Of a DNA stretch of 64,000 bases, positions 34,092 to 44,083 are shown piece after piece (position 1 is the stretch's first letter; each line of letters starts with the position of its first letter). A program made the translations under genes and the position numbers. The DNA is from Rahnella aquatilis CIP 78.65 = ATCC 33071. GTDB taxonomy: Bacteria; Pseudomonadota; Gammaproteobacteria; Enterobacterales; Enterobacteriaceae. The stretch spans positions 62,001 to 126,000 of the forward strand of contig NC_016818.1 in NCBI RefSeq assembly GCF_000241955.1, given 5' to 3'. The notes under the pieces are model-generated. The model was not told the DNA's origin. It searched no databases and saw only the letters and a list, made by a program, of their open reading frames with translations.

Positions 34092-35360
34092 TCAGTTAAC
34101 CGTTTTCACCGGGGTATCTGGCTTTTTATCGTTACCCGCGATGTACGGGCTCCACGGCTGGGCGCGGATAGGTTTGTCGGTCTGCCAGACCACGTTGAAC
34201 TGACCGTTGGATTCGATTTCGCCGATCATCACCGGTTTGTGCAGGTGATGGTTGGTTTTATCCATGGTCAGCGTGAAGCCGGACGGCGCAGCGAATGTCT
34301 GCCCGGCCATGGCAGCGCGGACTTTATCCACGTCCGTCGTACCGGCTTTTTCCACCGCCTGTGCCCACATATGGATACCGACATAAGTCGCTTCCATCGG
34401 GTCATTGGTGACTGCATTATCGGCATTCGGCAGTTTGTGCGCTTTAGCGTAGGCCTTCCATTCGGCCACGAATTTCTTGTTGGTCGGGTTATCAACAGAC
34501 TGGAAGTAGTTCCATGCCGCGAGGTCACCGACCAGCGGTTTGGTGTCGATACCGCGCAGTTCTTCTTCGCCGACTGAGAATGCCACCACCGGCACATCGG
34601 TCGCTTTCACGCCCTGATTCGCCAGTTCTTTGTAGAACGGCACGTTGGAGTCGCCGTTGATGGTGGAAATCACGGCGGTTTTGCCGCCCGCGGAGAATTT
34701 CTTAATGTTGGAAACGATGGTCTGATAATCGCTGTAACCGAACGGTGTATAGACTTCTTCGATGTCGCTGTCTTTCACGCCTTTGGAATGCAGGAAGGCG
34801 CGCAGGATTTTGTTGGTGGTGCGCGGATAGACGTAGTCAGTGCCGAGCAGGAAGAAGCGTTTGGCCGCACCGCCGTCTTCACTCATCAGATATTCCACCG
34901 CAGGAATGGCCTGCTGGTTAGGCGCGGCACCGGTATAGAACACGTTTGGCGACATCTCTTCACCTTCGTATTGCACCGGATAGAAAAGCAGGCCGTTCAG
35001 TTCTTCAAATACCGGCAGCACAGATTTACGCGACACCGACGTCCAGCAGCCAAACACTACCGCGACTTTATCCTGCGTCAGCAACTGGCGGGCTTTCTCA
35101 GCAAACAGCGGCCAGTTAGAGGCCGGATCGACCACCACTGGCTCGAGCTTTTTGCCGAGCACGCCGCCTTTGGCGTTGATGTCGTCAATAGTCATCAGCG
35201 CGATGTCTTTCAGCGGAGTTTCTGAAATGGCCATGGTGCCGGAAAGCGAATGCATGATACCGACTTTGATGGTCTCAGCTGCCTGCGCGCTCCAGGCTAA
35301 GCCCATGCTGACTACGCTGGCGGAAAGAGCAAAGGCTTTAATAAAACGTCGACGTTGCAT
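34092..35360 (-). CDS. urtA: Urea ABC transporter substrate-binding protein UrtA
   Basis: A 422-residue periplasmic binding protein. The N-terminus, MQRRRFIKAFALSAS, matches a twin-arginine signal (RRRFIK), followed by AWSAQA cleavage. The mature part begins ETIKVGIMHSLSGTMAISE, typical of UrtA. The start at 35360 is supported by TAT/Sec signal geometry; the 87-codon upstream extension is rejected. It lies after the GntR gene and before the permeases. It binds urea for the UrtBCDE importer. Confidence 0.95.
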   Translation of the reverse strand: MQRRRFIKAFALSASVVSMGLAWSAQAAETIKVGIMHSLSGTMAISETPLKDIALMTIDDINAKGGVLGKKLEPVVVDPASNWPLFAEKARQLLTQDKVAVVFGCWTSVSRKSVLPVFEELNGLLFYPVQYEGEEMSPNVFYTGAAPNQQAIPAVEYLMSEDGGAAKRFFLLGTDYVYPRTTNKILRAFLHSKGVKDSDIEEVYTPFGYSDYQTIVSNIKKFSAGGKTAVISTINGDSNVPFYKELANQGVKATDVPVVAFSVGEEELRGIDTKPLVGDLAAWNYFQSVDNPTNKKFVAEWKAYAKAHKLPNADNAVTNDPMEATYVGIHMWAQAVEKAGTTDVDKVRAAMAGQTFAAPSGFTLTMDKTNHHLHKPVMIGEIESNGQFNVVWQTDKPIRAQPWSPYIAGNDKKPDTPVKTVN

Positions 35361-35445
35361 AGATGAATCCTCTGTAAAATTGCTGTGATTTAAATAGGTT
35401 AAGAGAACGCGGGTATGGTGAAAGTCGAAACAACATTTAAAAAAG

Positions 35446-36168
35446 TCATGACGGGTTGCCTTCGTCACTTTCCGCCCTGGCCCGGTGCAGCATATGCAAA
35501 GTAATTTTGCGTACCTCGGCCTTACTGACGGCAATATGATCGTGTAACTGGCGCTGCGCCTCCTCAGTGTGTTGCTGGATGATGGCGAGCAAAATGCTCG
35601 CGTGTTCTTTATAAGTGGCATTCACACGCTCACCTTTGGTGAAATCCAGCCGCCGGATGATGCGGATTTTTTCCGTCAGCTCGCGGTGGATACGCGCCAT
35701 TTCGGCGTTTCCGGCCGCTGCCACCAGCGTCATGTGAAACTCTTCGTCATAACGCGACACCAGCTGACCCTCCGCCAGTTGCGGCTGATCGACCCAGAAG
35801 GCTTTCAGTTCGGCCAGTTGCAGCGGCTGAGCGGCGGGCGGCAGCGCACACAGACGCTTTACCGCTTCCAGTTCCAGCACGATACGCAGATCGTACAACT
35901 GCTCGAAAAAGTCGAAATCGAACGGGCGAACCTGCCAGCCGCTGCGGAAAAACACTTCGACATAGCCTTCGTGCTCCAGCCAGAACAGCGCCTGACGTAC
36001 CGGTGTGCGGCTGACTTCCATGCGGTCAGCGATGTCGTTTTCGCTGAACCGGTCACCGGGCAACAGGCGGAAGCTAAAAATGTCGTCTTTCAGCTGCTGA
36101 TAGATGCGTTCCGCCAGCCCTTCCGGGCGGCTTTTACTGCGTGAAGATTTAGATCCCGTGAGTTGCAT
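35446..36168 (-). CDS. GntR-family (FCD) transcriptional regulator
   Basis: A 240-residue regulator with an N-terminal winged helix (AERIYQQLKDDIFSFRLLPGDRFSENDIADRMEVSRTPVRQAL spans about 20-62; key part SENDIADRMEVSRTPVR) and a C-terminal FCD ligand-binding domain with HMTLVAAAGN and the Asp/His metal-site pattern. AGGGAA lies upstream of the ATG at 36168. It is inside the operon, between urea carboxylase and urtA, so it probably senses a urea-pathway metabolite and controls the same genes. Confidence 0.9.
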   Translation of the reverse strand: MQLTGSKSSRSKSRPEGLAERIYQQLKDDIFSFRLLPGDRFSENDIADRMEVSRTPVRQALFWLEHEGYVEVFFRSGWQVRPFDFDFFEQLYDLRIVLELEAVKRLCALPPAAQPLQLAELKAFWVDQPQLAEGQLVSRYDEEFHMTLVAAAGNAEMARIHRELTEKIRIIRRLDFTKGERVNATYKEHASILLAIIQQHTEEAQRQLHDHIAVSKAEVRKITLHMLHRARAESDEGNPS

Positions 36169-36196
36169 AAAATATTCCCTGTTGTTCCCGATAGTG

Positions 36197-39100
36197 TTAA
36201 ACGGCTGCGTCCAGCCACAGCAGCGCATCACCTGGCCCGACCGGACGGCCTTGCTGGCAACTGATTTTCAGTACGGTACCGGCGCACGGCGCGTTGACCG
36301 ACAGCTCCATTTTCATGGCTTCGACGACGATCAGCGGCTGGCCTTCTTCTACCTGCTGACCCGGCTGCACCAGGATTTTCCAGACATTGCCGTTAAGGTC
36401 GGCGCTGACTAAGTGCCCGTCCTGATCTGCGTCGTCTTCCACTAACTGCACGGCGTTGGCGGCGGCTTCCACTGCGACGCTTTCAGCCTCATGCCAGTGC
36501 GCCACTTCGCGGGTAAACGCATCAGCTTGTCTGGCGCGAAAATCAGCAATATCGGCGGCGTTGTCGGCAAGAAATTGGGTGTATTGCGCAAAATCGAATT
36601 CTGTCTCTTCGATGTGAATTTGTGCCCGTCCTTCGCGGAAGGCTTCGCGCTGAATGTCCAGTTCGGCTTCGGTGACCTCATAGAACCGCACCTGATCAAA
36701 GAAGTGCAGCAGCCACGGCTCGCCGTTTTTGAACTGCTCATTCTTAAGAAACTTGTTCCAGATCGGCAGCGTGCGGCCGACCAGCTGATAGCCGCCCGGC
36801 GAATCCATGCCATAAATGCACATGTACATGCCGCCGATGCCGACCGTGCCTTCGGCGGTGAAGGTGCGCGCCGGGTTGTATTTGGAACTCAGCAGGCGAT
36901 GGCGCGGATCGACCGGCACCGCGCAGGGTGCGCCGAGATAGACATCGCCCAGCCCGAGGATCAGGTAGCTGGCGTCGAAAATGATGTTTTTCACCTCGTC
37001 GCGGCTCGACAGTCCGTTCGTGCGCTGGATGAAATCGACGTTATTGGGCAGCCACGGTGCATCGGCACGTACGGTTTGCTGATAGCGTTCGACCGCGCCA
37101 AGTGTGGCGGCATCTTCAAAGGCCATCGGCATATGCACGATGCGCGTCGGGATTTTCAGCTGGCTGACATCGTCCAGATTGTGTTCCAGCGTCAGTAAAT
37201 GTTGCAGCAGCGCAGTCTGATGCAGTACGCGGCTGTCGTAGCGGATTTGCAGCGAGCGCACGCCCGGCGACAGTTCTTCTATCCCTTGCTGACCGGCGGC
37301 CCTGATGGCGTTCATCAGCAGGTAAATGCGCATACGCACCGCCAGATCCAGCACGTTATCGCCGTACTCAATCAGCACGTAGCCATCACCTGCCTGCCGG
37401 TATTCCACCGACGGTCGATCCGCCGTGGCCGGTAAAGCCGCAAGAACCGTGGCGGAAGCGGTGGTGTCCGGCAGCAGGGACGGCACCGGCAGCGCCATCG
37501 CATTGACCGGCATCAGCGAATCGAGCGTGCCTTGCTGCGCCCGTTCCAGCGCCTGCGCCTGTTCAAAACTGATCGGATGGAAGCGGATTTTATCGCCCGG
37601 TTTCACCTGCCCGACTTTCCACAGTTCGGCTTTGGCGATAGTCACCGGGCAGACGAAACCGCCGAGGCTTGGCCCGTCGCGGGTCAGGATCACCGGGAAG
37701 TCGCCGGTGAAATTAATCGCGCCGATGGCATATTCGCAGTCATGGACATTCGACGGATGCAGACCGGCTTCGCCACCGTCCTGCCGCGCCCATTGCGGTT
37801 TCGGGCCGACCAGCCGCACACCGAGGCGGTTGGAGTTGTAATGCACCTGCCATTCGGCGGCAAAGAAGGTGTCGATAGATTCTTTAGTGAAGAAATCCGG
37901 TGCGCCGTGCGGTCCGTAAAGCACGCCGATATTCCAGAGCTCACCGTAAGGCGGCACGATATTTTCCGCAGCCGCCTGCGGTAAACTGACTGGCGCAGGG
38001 GTGGTGCAGGCCGCGAGTTCCGGCTGCGAGACGGTCAGCATATCGGCGACGCGCAGCGTGCGGCCTGCGTGCCCGCCAAACTGCCCGAGCGCAAAGGTGG
38101 AACGGCTGCCGAGATACACCGGCACGTCGAAACCGTTACGCACGGCGAGACAGGTGCGGCAACCCTGCGTGGCGCGGCCAAGCGTCAGCGTCTGACCGGC
38201 TTTCACCTCCACCGGCTGCCAGTAAGACACGGGTTCGCCGTCAAGCGTTGCCGGGCAGCGTGCGCCGGTCAGTGCGATAACGGCGTCGCAATGAAAACGC
38301 AGCGTTGGCCCCTGTAACGTGAATTCCAGACCGGCGGCATCCGGATGATTACCGACAATGCGGTTGGCGAGACGGAAGGCAAAATCGTCCATCGGGCCGG
38401 AAGGTGGCACGCCGATATCCCAGTAGCCGAGACGCCCCGGATAATCCTGCACGCTGCTGTAGGTGCCGGGGGCGATCACTTCGATGGCGTGTGGCGCATA
38501 AACAAAACTGTCGAGCATGCGTGTCCACATTTCGCCGTCGCGGAACACCGGTGTGGCGACCACCTGTCGCAGATAATCAATGTTGGTAGCGATGCCGTGC
38601 AGGCGGGTAGCGGCCAGCGCAGCGGACATTTTCGCCAGCGCATCCTGACGATCGGTGCCATGGACAATCAGCTTGGCGATCATCGGGTCGTAAAACGCCG
38701 ACACTTCGCTGCCGGTAGACACCCAGCCGTCAACGCGCACGTCGTCGGGGAAAAACACTTCGGTCAGCACGCCCGGACTCGGCTGGAAATTCTTCAGCGG
38801 ATCTTCAGCGTAAATACGCACTTCCATTGATGCACCCTGCGGGGCTTTTGCCATGGCAGGCCAGTCCGCTGGCTCGTTTGCCGCGACGTTCAGCATGCAT
38901 TCGATCAGATCCAGACCGGTGACCATTTCGGTGACCGGATGCTCAACCTGCAAACGGGTGTTTACTTCGAGAAAATAAAATTCATCGCGCGCGGCGTCAT
39001 AGATAAATTCAACGGTACCGGCGCTGCGGTAGTTCACGGACTGACCGAGCTGCACGGCGGCGCGATGCAACGCCTCGCGGCTGGCCTGCGGCAGATTCGG

Positions 39101-39829
39101 CGCAGGCGTTTCCTCCACCACTTTCTGATTGCGGCGCTGCAAAGAACAGTCCCGCTCGCCGAGGGCCACTACGTGGCCTTTGCCGTCGCCAAAAATTTGC
39201 ACTTCGACATGGCGGGCGCGATCGACAAAGCGTTCCAGAAACACACCGGCATCACGGAAAAACTGCTCGCCGAGACGTTTCACGCTGTCCCACGCGGCGC
39301 GCAATGCCTCTTCATCATCACAGCGCGTCAGGCCAATGCCCCCGCCGCCAGCGGTGCTTTTCAGCATGATCGGATAGCCAATTTCAGCGGCAGCTTTCAC
39401 CGCGTCATCCATGCTGTCGAGCAAACCGGTGCCCGGCGTCATCGGCACATTGGCGGCTCCGGCTAATTCGCGGGCGCGGTGCTTGAGGCCAAACTCGCGG
39501 ATTTGTCCGGCGGTCGGGCCGATAAACGCAATACCCGCCGCCTCACAGGCATCGGCGAACTCTGCGCTTTCGGATAAAAAGCCGTATCCCGGATAAATAG
39601 CCTGCGCGCCGGTTTCTTTCGCGGCGGCCAGGATTTTGTCGATCATCAGGTAGCTTTCGCTGGCCTTTTCGCCCCCCAGCGCGATGGCGATATCCGCCTG
39701 AGTGACGTGTGGCGCATTGCGGTCAGCATCGGAATACACGGCCACGCTGGTGATGCCCAGGCGTTTCAGCGTGCGGATCGCCCGGCAGGCGATTTCGCCA
39801 CGGTTAGCAATTAAAACGGTGTTAAACAT
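36197..39829 (-). CDS. uca: Urea carboxylase
   Basis: A 1210-residue multidomain enzyme. Residues 1-450 are biotin carboxylase with ATP-grasp (MLKSTAGGGGIGLTR, EVNTRLQVEHPVTEM). The middle holds KipA- and KipI-like (AHS2/AHS1) domains that form the carboxyltransferase (NRIVGNHPDAAGLE, TRDGPSLGGFVCP, RHRLLSSKYNPARTF). The C-terminal biotinyl domain carries the lysine in VEAMKMELS. It makes allophanate from urea, ATP and bicarbonate in the cytoplasm. The allophanate hydrolase gene is 10 bases upstream in the operon, together forming the urea amidolyase route. Length agrees with the family (about 1200). Confidence 0.96.
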   Translation of the reverse strand: MFNTVLIANRGEIACRAIRTLKRLGITSVAVYSDADRNAPHVTQADIAIALGGEKASESYLMIDKILAAAKETGAQAIYPGYGFLSESAEFADACEAAGIAFIGPTAGQIREFGLKHRARELAGAANVPMTPGTGLLDSMDDAVKAAAEIGYPIMLKSTAGGGGIGLTRCDDEEALRAAWDSVKRLGEQFFRDAGVFLERFVDRARHVEVQIFGDGKGHVVALGERDCSLQRRNQKVVEETPAPNLPQASREALHRAAVQLGQSVNYRSAGTVEFIYDAARDEFYFLEVNTRLQVEHPVTEMVTGLDLIECMLNVAANEPADWPAMAKAPQGASMEVRIYAEDPLKNFQPSPGVLTEVFFPDDVRVDGWVSTGSEVSAFYDPMIAKLIVHGTDRQDALAKMSAALAATRLHGIATNIDYLRQVVATPVFRDGEMWTRMLDSFVYAPHAIEVIAPGTYSSVQDYPGRLGYWDIGVPPSGPMDDFAFRLANRIVGNHPDAAGLEFTLQGPTLRFHCDAVIALTGARCPATLDGEPVSYWQPVEVKAGQTLTLGRATQGCRTCLAVRNGFDVPVYLGSRSTFALGQFGGHAGRTLRVADMLTVSQPELAACTTPAPVSLPQAAAENIVPPYGELWNIGVLYGPHGAPDFFTKESIDTFFAAEWQVHYNSNRLGVRLVGPKPQWARQDGGEAGLHPSNVHDCEYAIGAINFTGDFPVILTRDGPSLGGFVCPVTIAKAELWKVGQVKPGDKIRFHPISFEQAQALERAQQGTLDSLMPVNAMALPVPSLLPDTTASATVLAALPATADRPSVEYRQAGDGYVLIEYGDNVLDLAVRMRIYLLMNAIRAAGQQGIEELSPGVRSLQIRYDSRVLHQTALLQHLLTLEHNLDDVSQLKIPTRIVHMPMAFEDAATLGAVERYQQTVRADAPWLPNNVDFIQRTNGLSSRDEVKNIIFDASYLILGLGDVYLGAPCAVPVDPRHRLLSSKYNPARTFTAEGTVGIGGMYMCIYGMDSPGGYQLVGRTLPIWNKFLKNEQFKNGEPWLLHFFDQVRFYEVTEAELDIQREAFREGRAQIHIEETEFDFAQYTQFLADNAADIADFRARQADAFTREVAHWHEAESVAVEAAANAVQLVEDDADQDGHLVSADLNGNVWKILVQPGQQVEEGQPLIVVEAMKMELSVNAPCAGTVLKISCQQGRPVGPGDALLWLDAAV

Positions 39830-39839
39830 GTGCGCATCC

Positions 39840-41687
39840 TCAGCTTTTTACCGGTGAATTCAGGTTCTGGATATAACTTCTCCAGCCGCCAAACGCCGTG
39901 ATATCCGTGGCCCCGCTGATCGCCCACGGCTCGCAGATAAAACCTTTCACCGTGCGGCCATCGGCCAGTTCGAGAGTGCCGATACCGAGCGGTGCCGGGA
40001 TTTCAGCGACAAATTCACCCAGGCGCGCCAGCGGGATATCCCACAGTTCGACGACAATGGCGCTGCCGCCTTCTGCCCGCACCAGCCCCGGTTTTGGCGG
40101 TGTGGTATTGGCGAGGGCATAGAGTTTATAAGCCGCTGCAGTAGTGGTCTGTTCGACGCGCACCGCATGGCGGCGGGTGAGCTGGAAATTCAGCGGCATG
40201 CCGGTCAGATGAGCACCGACCACCGCCACGCGCACGCTGGCGGTACTGACCGGCGCGGCACTCATGAATTCTTCGGGTTTCATCGTCAGCCCGGTCGCAC
40301 CGAGCGGCAGGCTCAGGCTGCGCTGCCACTGACGGCCAAAACTGGCCAGCGCATCGTCGTGCCACGCGGGGGCGATCAGCGTGATACCGGCGGGCAGGCC
40401 GTCAGCACGCAGGCCGGAAGGCAGCGCCAGCGCCGACAAATCCGCCAGATTGGTGAAGTTGGTGTAAATGCCGAACTGTGAGTTGTAAAGCACCGGCTCC
40501 CGCACCAGCTCTTCCTGCGTGCGGATGGTTGGCGACGTTGGCACCACCAGCGCGTCAAACCCTTCCAGTGCCAGATTGATTTTGCGTGCCAGTTCCGCCC
40601 GCAAATATTCGGCGCGCCAGGCATCGCAGGCGCTGTAGTTCAGACCATTGGCGACAATACCGCGCACCACGGGATCCATCGCCTCCGGGCTTTCCTCAAA
40701 AATTTCGCCGACAGCCACGGTGCGTTCCGCCACCCACGCGCCGTAATACAGTTGCTCGGCCAGTTCACGAAAAGGCGTAAAATCAATGGGTTCCAGCGTC
40801 ACGCCGTGGTGGCGCATGCGATCCAGCGCCTCACTGAAAGCTGCCTGTGCCAGGTCGTCCCCACAAAATTCCAGACGGTCAGGCATGGCGATGCGCGGCT
40901 GTGCGGAAAAAGCCACCGGCGCGGTATGCGGGTTTTTACGGGAATAGGCATCGGCGGCATCATATCCGCCTGCGGCGTGGGCCACGGTTTGGGCATCGGC
41001 CACGGTCAGGGCAAAAATTGAGACGGCATCATTCAGGCGGCAGGCGGGCACCACGCCGGTATTCGACAGCCAGCCTTTGGTCGGTTTCAGCCCGACGATG
41101 TTGTTAAAGCCCGCCGGAACGCGCCCGGACCCGGCGGTGTCGGTGCCCAGCGAAAACGCCACCAGACCACGAGCCAGCACCGACGCAGAACCGGAGCTGG
41201 AACCGCCACTGACGTAATCAGGATTGAACGTATTACGCACGGCGCCGTACGGTGAGCGGGTGCCGACCAGACCGGTGGCAAACTGATCCAGATTGGTTTT
41301 ACCGATCACCACCGCGCCTTTGGCTTTCAGATTGGCAATGACGGTGGCATCTGCTTGTGCTGTGTAAGCGAACGCCGGGCAGGCCGCCGTGGTCGGCCAG
41401 CCAGCAATATCCATATTGTCTTTGACGGCAAACGGCACGCCAAACAACGGCAGGGCGCTCAGGGAGCCTTCAGCCTGATCGCGCAGGGTTTCAAGACGGG
41501 TGATTTGTGCTTCAAGCTGCTCTGCCGTGGCGAGATAAATCCAGGCATTGTCTGTTTCACTCAGACTTCCCAACACCAGGGAAAGCGTACTGCGCAGACT
41601 GTCCGGCGCATTGCGGTAATGCTGCTGCCATTCCCGCAAGGTAAAACCGTGAAAGGGTGATGCGACTGTATCTGAAGCTGAGGCCAT
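39840..41687 (-). CDS. atzF: Allophanate hydrolase
   Basis: A 615-residue amidase-signature enzyme: catalytic Lys in FAVKDNMDIAGW and the Ser-cisSer region GGSSSGSASVLARG, followed by GTDTAGSGRVPAG. The C-terminal ~150 residues form the second domain typical of AtzF/DUR1,2-type enzymes. It splits allophanate into ammonia and carbon dioxide, completing urea breakdown without urease. It is the first gene of the operon, about 30 bases after the predicted sigma-54 transcription start. Confidence 0.95.
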   Translation of the reverse strand: MASASDTVASPFHGFTLREWQQHYRNAPDSLRSTLSLVLGSLSETDNAWIYLATAEQLEAQITRLETLRDQAEGSLSALPLFGVPFAVKDNMDIAGWPTTAACPAFAYTAQADATVIANLKAKGAVVIGKTNLDQFATGLVGTRSPYGAVRNTFNPDYVSGGSSSGSASVLARGLVAFSLGTDTAGSGRVPAGFNNIVGLKPTKGWLSNTGVVPACRLNDAVSIFALTVADAQTVAHAAGGYDAADAYSRKNPHTAPVAFSAQPRIAMPDRLEFCGDDLAQAAFSEALDRMRHHGVTLEPIDFTPFRELAEQLYYGAWVAERTVAVGEIFEESPEAMDPVVRGIVANGLNYSACDAWRAEYLRAELARKINLALEGFDALVVPTSPTIRTQEELVREPVLYNSQFGIYTNFTNLADLSALALPSGLRADGLPAGITLIAPAWHDDALASFGRQWQRSLSLPLGATGLTMKPEEFMSAAPVSTASVRVAVVGAHLTGMPLNFQLTRRHAVRVEQTTTAAAYKLYALANTTPPKPGLVRAEGGSAIVVELWDIPLARLGEFVAEIPAPLGIGTLELADGRTVKGFICEPWAISGATDITAFGGWRSYIQNLNSPVKS

Positions 41688-41727
41688 GTTTTGAATCCCA
41701 TCTGGTATACAAGATTGAATTCATCTA

Positions 41728-41745
41728 AGCAAAGCCTGTGCCAAA
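41728..41745 (-). promoter_or_regulatory. Sigma-54 promoter of the urea operon
   Basis: On the minus strand this reads TTTGGCACAGGCTTTGCT. The -24 GG and -12 GC are separated by exactly 10 bases, matching TGGCAC-N5-TTGCW. The predicted start point is near 41717, giving a leader of about 30 bases before allophanate hydrolase. TGCACC at 41806-41811 could be a half-site for the activator NtrC; no full site was recognised. Confidence 0.75.
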
Positions 41746-41972
41746 TCATTATCTATTGATATTGTTGGGTTTATATTTCGATGTATGACCGTGTTGACTA
41801 TTTGTTGCACCATGGACGGAATGCAACTGAACAAAAATGGGGCGAGAATTTGCGCTTTGTGCAGCTACCGTTCAAGGTAATTGCATTATGATTATTTCCA
41901 ATAATGCTCAGGAAGGGCATATCTTTTAAATGCTGTCTTTCTCCGAAACTGTCTTTAGGAAACCCCTATTTA

Positions 41973-43418
41973 ATGCAACTTCGTCATCTCTCTGAACGCC
42001 TGAAAAAGCTGTTACTGGCGCTGGTTCTGGTGATTATCACGCTTTTGGCTGTGCGCACTTATGACGCCTTACAGGGGCCGCCGCTTGAGCCGTGGCATAA
42101 ACTGGTGCCGGACGAGCTGAGTGTGGAACAACTGGATAAAAGCGACTGGTCCGCCTATTTACGCGCGGAGCAACAGGCGTTTGTTGAAGTGAAGCAGCAG
42201 GTGACGGACAAACTCGACAGGGAAGACCGCATTCCGCTGAACCGCTATTACGACCGTAGTCCGATTTATCCTGAACATTTTGCCCAGGACTGGAACCGCT
42301 CTTATGAGCTGATGCCCGACGGTAAACCAGCCGGTGCAGTGGTGCTGTTACACGGTCTGACCGATTCCCCTTACAGCCTGCGCCATATTGCGCAGGATTA
42401 TCGTCGCCGTGGATTTGTGGTTGTCGGTATCCGCCTGCCTGGCCACGGCACCGTGCCCGGTGGCCTGACGCGGGTGGACTGGGAACAGTGGCTGGCGGCA
42501 ACGCGGCTGGCGGTGCGTGAGGCGCGTCGTACCGCCGGGGCAGAGGTGCCGCTGCAACTGGTCGGTTTCTCCAACGGCGGGGCGCTGGCAATGAAATACA
42601 CGCTGGATTCCCTTGATGATCCTGCACTGGCGCGGCCATCGCGCGTGGTGCTGATTTCACCGATGATCGGTGTGACGAGTTTTGCGCGCTTCGCCGGATA
42701 TGCGGGCTGGCCGGCTATTTTCCCGGCCTTTGCCAAAACGGCCTGGCTGAACCTGATGCCGGAGTTTAACCCCTTTAAATACAATTCTTTTCCGGTGAAA
42801 GCCGCCCGTCAGTCCTATCTGCTCACCCATATTTTGCAGCAGCAGATCAGCAAGGATGCGCAATCCGGCAAGCTGGCGCAGTTACCGCCTTTGCTGGCGT
42901 TTCAGTCAGTTGTCGATTCCACCGTCAGTTCCCGTGCGGTGGTGACGGCGTTGTTTAATCAGCTTCCCGCCAACGGCAGCCAGTTGGTTCTGTTTGATAT
43001 CAACCGCAGTGCCTATGTCGGCCCGCTGTTGCGTCCTTCCTCTGAAACTGCAGCAGAGCGCCTGTTACCTGCGCCACCGCGCACGTATCAGACGACGGTT
43101 GTCACCAATGCGTCGCCGGACGATGCCGCCGCTGTCGCGAAAACTACCGCAGCGGGGGAGAGTGCTGCGACGGTCAGCCCGCTGGGGCTGAATTATCCCC
43201 CGGAGTTCTATTCGTTATCGCATGTCTCGCTGCCTTTCCCGACTGACGATTCGCTGTACGGGCGCAATCCGCAAGGCCCGGCGCAATTTGGCATCAGGCT
43301 GGGAACACTGGCTGCCCGTGGGGAAAATGGCGCACTGGTGGTGAGTATGGATCAACTGATGCGGGTTTCATCTAACCCGTTTTATCCGTATATGTTGCAG
43401 AGAATTGAAGGCTTCTGA
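41973..43418 (+). CDS. Membrane-anchored alpha/beta hydrolase
   Basis: A 481-residue protein with an N-terminal transmembrane anchor ([16 protein letters not shown], about 13-28) and an alpha/beta hydrolase domain: VVLLHGLTDSPYSLRHIA (oxyanion region), nucleophile elbow GFSNGGAL and a late SLSHVSLPFP that could hold the catalytic His. The fold and topology suggest a periplasm-facing esterase/lipase. I chose ATG 41973 because it starts just before the anchor; an in-frame ATG at 41904 would add 23 residues. It is divergent from the urea operon. Substrate unknown. Confidence 0.8.
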   Translation: MQLRHLSERLKKLLLALVLVIITLLAVRTYDALQGPPLEPWHKLVPDELSVEQLDKSDWSAYLRAEQQAFVEVKQQVTDKLDREDRIPLNRYYDRSPIYPEHFAQDWNRSYELMPDGKPAGAVVLLHGLTDSPYSLRHIAQDYRRRGFVVVGIRLPGHGTVPGGLTRVDWEQWLAATRLAVREARRTAGAEVPLQLVGFSNGGALAMKYTLDSLDDPALARPSRVVLISPMIGVTSFARFAGYAGWPAIFPAFAKTAWLNLMPEFNPFKYNSFPVKAARQSYLLTHILQQQISKDAQSGKLAQLPPLLAFQSVVDSTVSSRAVVTALFNQLPANGSQLVLFDINRSAYVGPLLRPSSETAAERLLPAPPRTYQTTVVTNASPDDAAAVAKTTAAGESAATVSPLGLNYPPEFYSLSHVSLPFPTDDSLYGRNPQGPAQFGIRLGTLAARGENGALVVSMDQLMRVSSNPFYPYMLQRIEGF

Positions 43419-43457
43419 ACCGGCTGATTGGGATAATGACAAAAAGTGCTTGCGATA

Positions 43458-43473
43458 ATATAGCGCGCTATAT
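43458..43473. promoter_or_regulatory. 16-bp palindrome in the ohrR promoter
   Basis: The perfect palindrome ATATAGCGCGCTATAT lies between a possible -35 (TTGCGA, 43450-43455) and -10 (TATATT, 43473-43478; 17-base spacing). It is a good candidate for the OhrR autoregulatory site. The sequence differs from the Bacillus/Xanthomonas OhrR box, so the assignment is positional. Confidence 0.6.
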
Positions 43474-43484
43474 ATATTGACGGC

Positions 43485-43949
43485 ATGAACATGACAACAG
43501 ACACTGACTCAACACCAAACAGCATGCTGCATCTGGATCAACAGATGTGTTTCGCGCTCTACTCCGCGAATCTGGCGCTGCATAAGGTTTACCGCAAGCT
43601 GCTCGGGCAGCTCGAGCTCACTTATCCGCAATATCTGGTGATGCTGGTGCTGTGGCAGCGTGATGAAGTGACGGTGTCTGAAATCGGCGAAAAACTGTTT
43701 CTGGATTCTGCGACCTTAACGCCGCTGTTAAAACGTCTTGAAGCGGCAGGGTTGCTGGTGCGTCAGCGCGCCAAAGCAGACGAACGCCAGGTGATTATTT
43801 CCCTGACTGAGGCGGGCAAAACGTTACGCGAAAAAGCGCAGGGCATTCCTGAAGCCATTCTGTGTGCGACGGAATGTGATATCGGCGAAATCGTGGCGCT
43901 GAAACAGCAGCTCGAAGTATTACGGGCTAAACTTCAGGATAAAGCGTAA
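43485..43949 (+). CDS. ohrR: Organic hydroperoxide sensor/repressor OhrR (MarR family)
   Basis: A 154-residue MarR-family winged-helix protein. The peroxide-sensing Cys22 lies in [13 protein letters not shown], the conserved OhrR N-terminal motif. The wing region reads [19 protein letters not shown]. It represses ohr until organic hydroperoxides oxidise Cys22. No Shine-Dalgarno precedes any candidate ATG (43485, 43491, 43524), and with the proposed -10 the message would be nearly leaderless. The ohr gene follows at 44084. Confidence 0.92.
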   Translation: MNMTTDTDSTPNSMLHLDQQMCFALYSANLALHKVYRKLLGQLELTYPQYLVMLVLWQRDEVTVSEIGEKLFLDSATLTPLLKRLEAAGLLVRQRAKADERQVIISLTEAGKTLREKAQGIPEAILCATECDIGEIVALKQQLEVLRAKLQDKA

Positions 43950-44083
43950 GTCTGGTTGTCTTAAACGTGTTAAACAGACGTGGCCGGAGGGACTTCTTTG
44001 GAGCGTCTGGTAGAACTTAGTAAGTAGTGTGCGATTAAATCGTTTAAAACACATAAGTATTTATCCACAATAAGGAACGAAAT

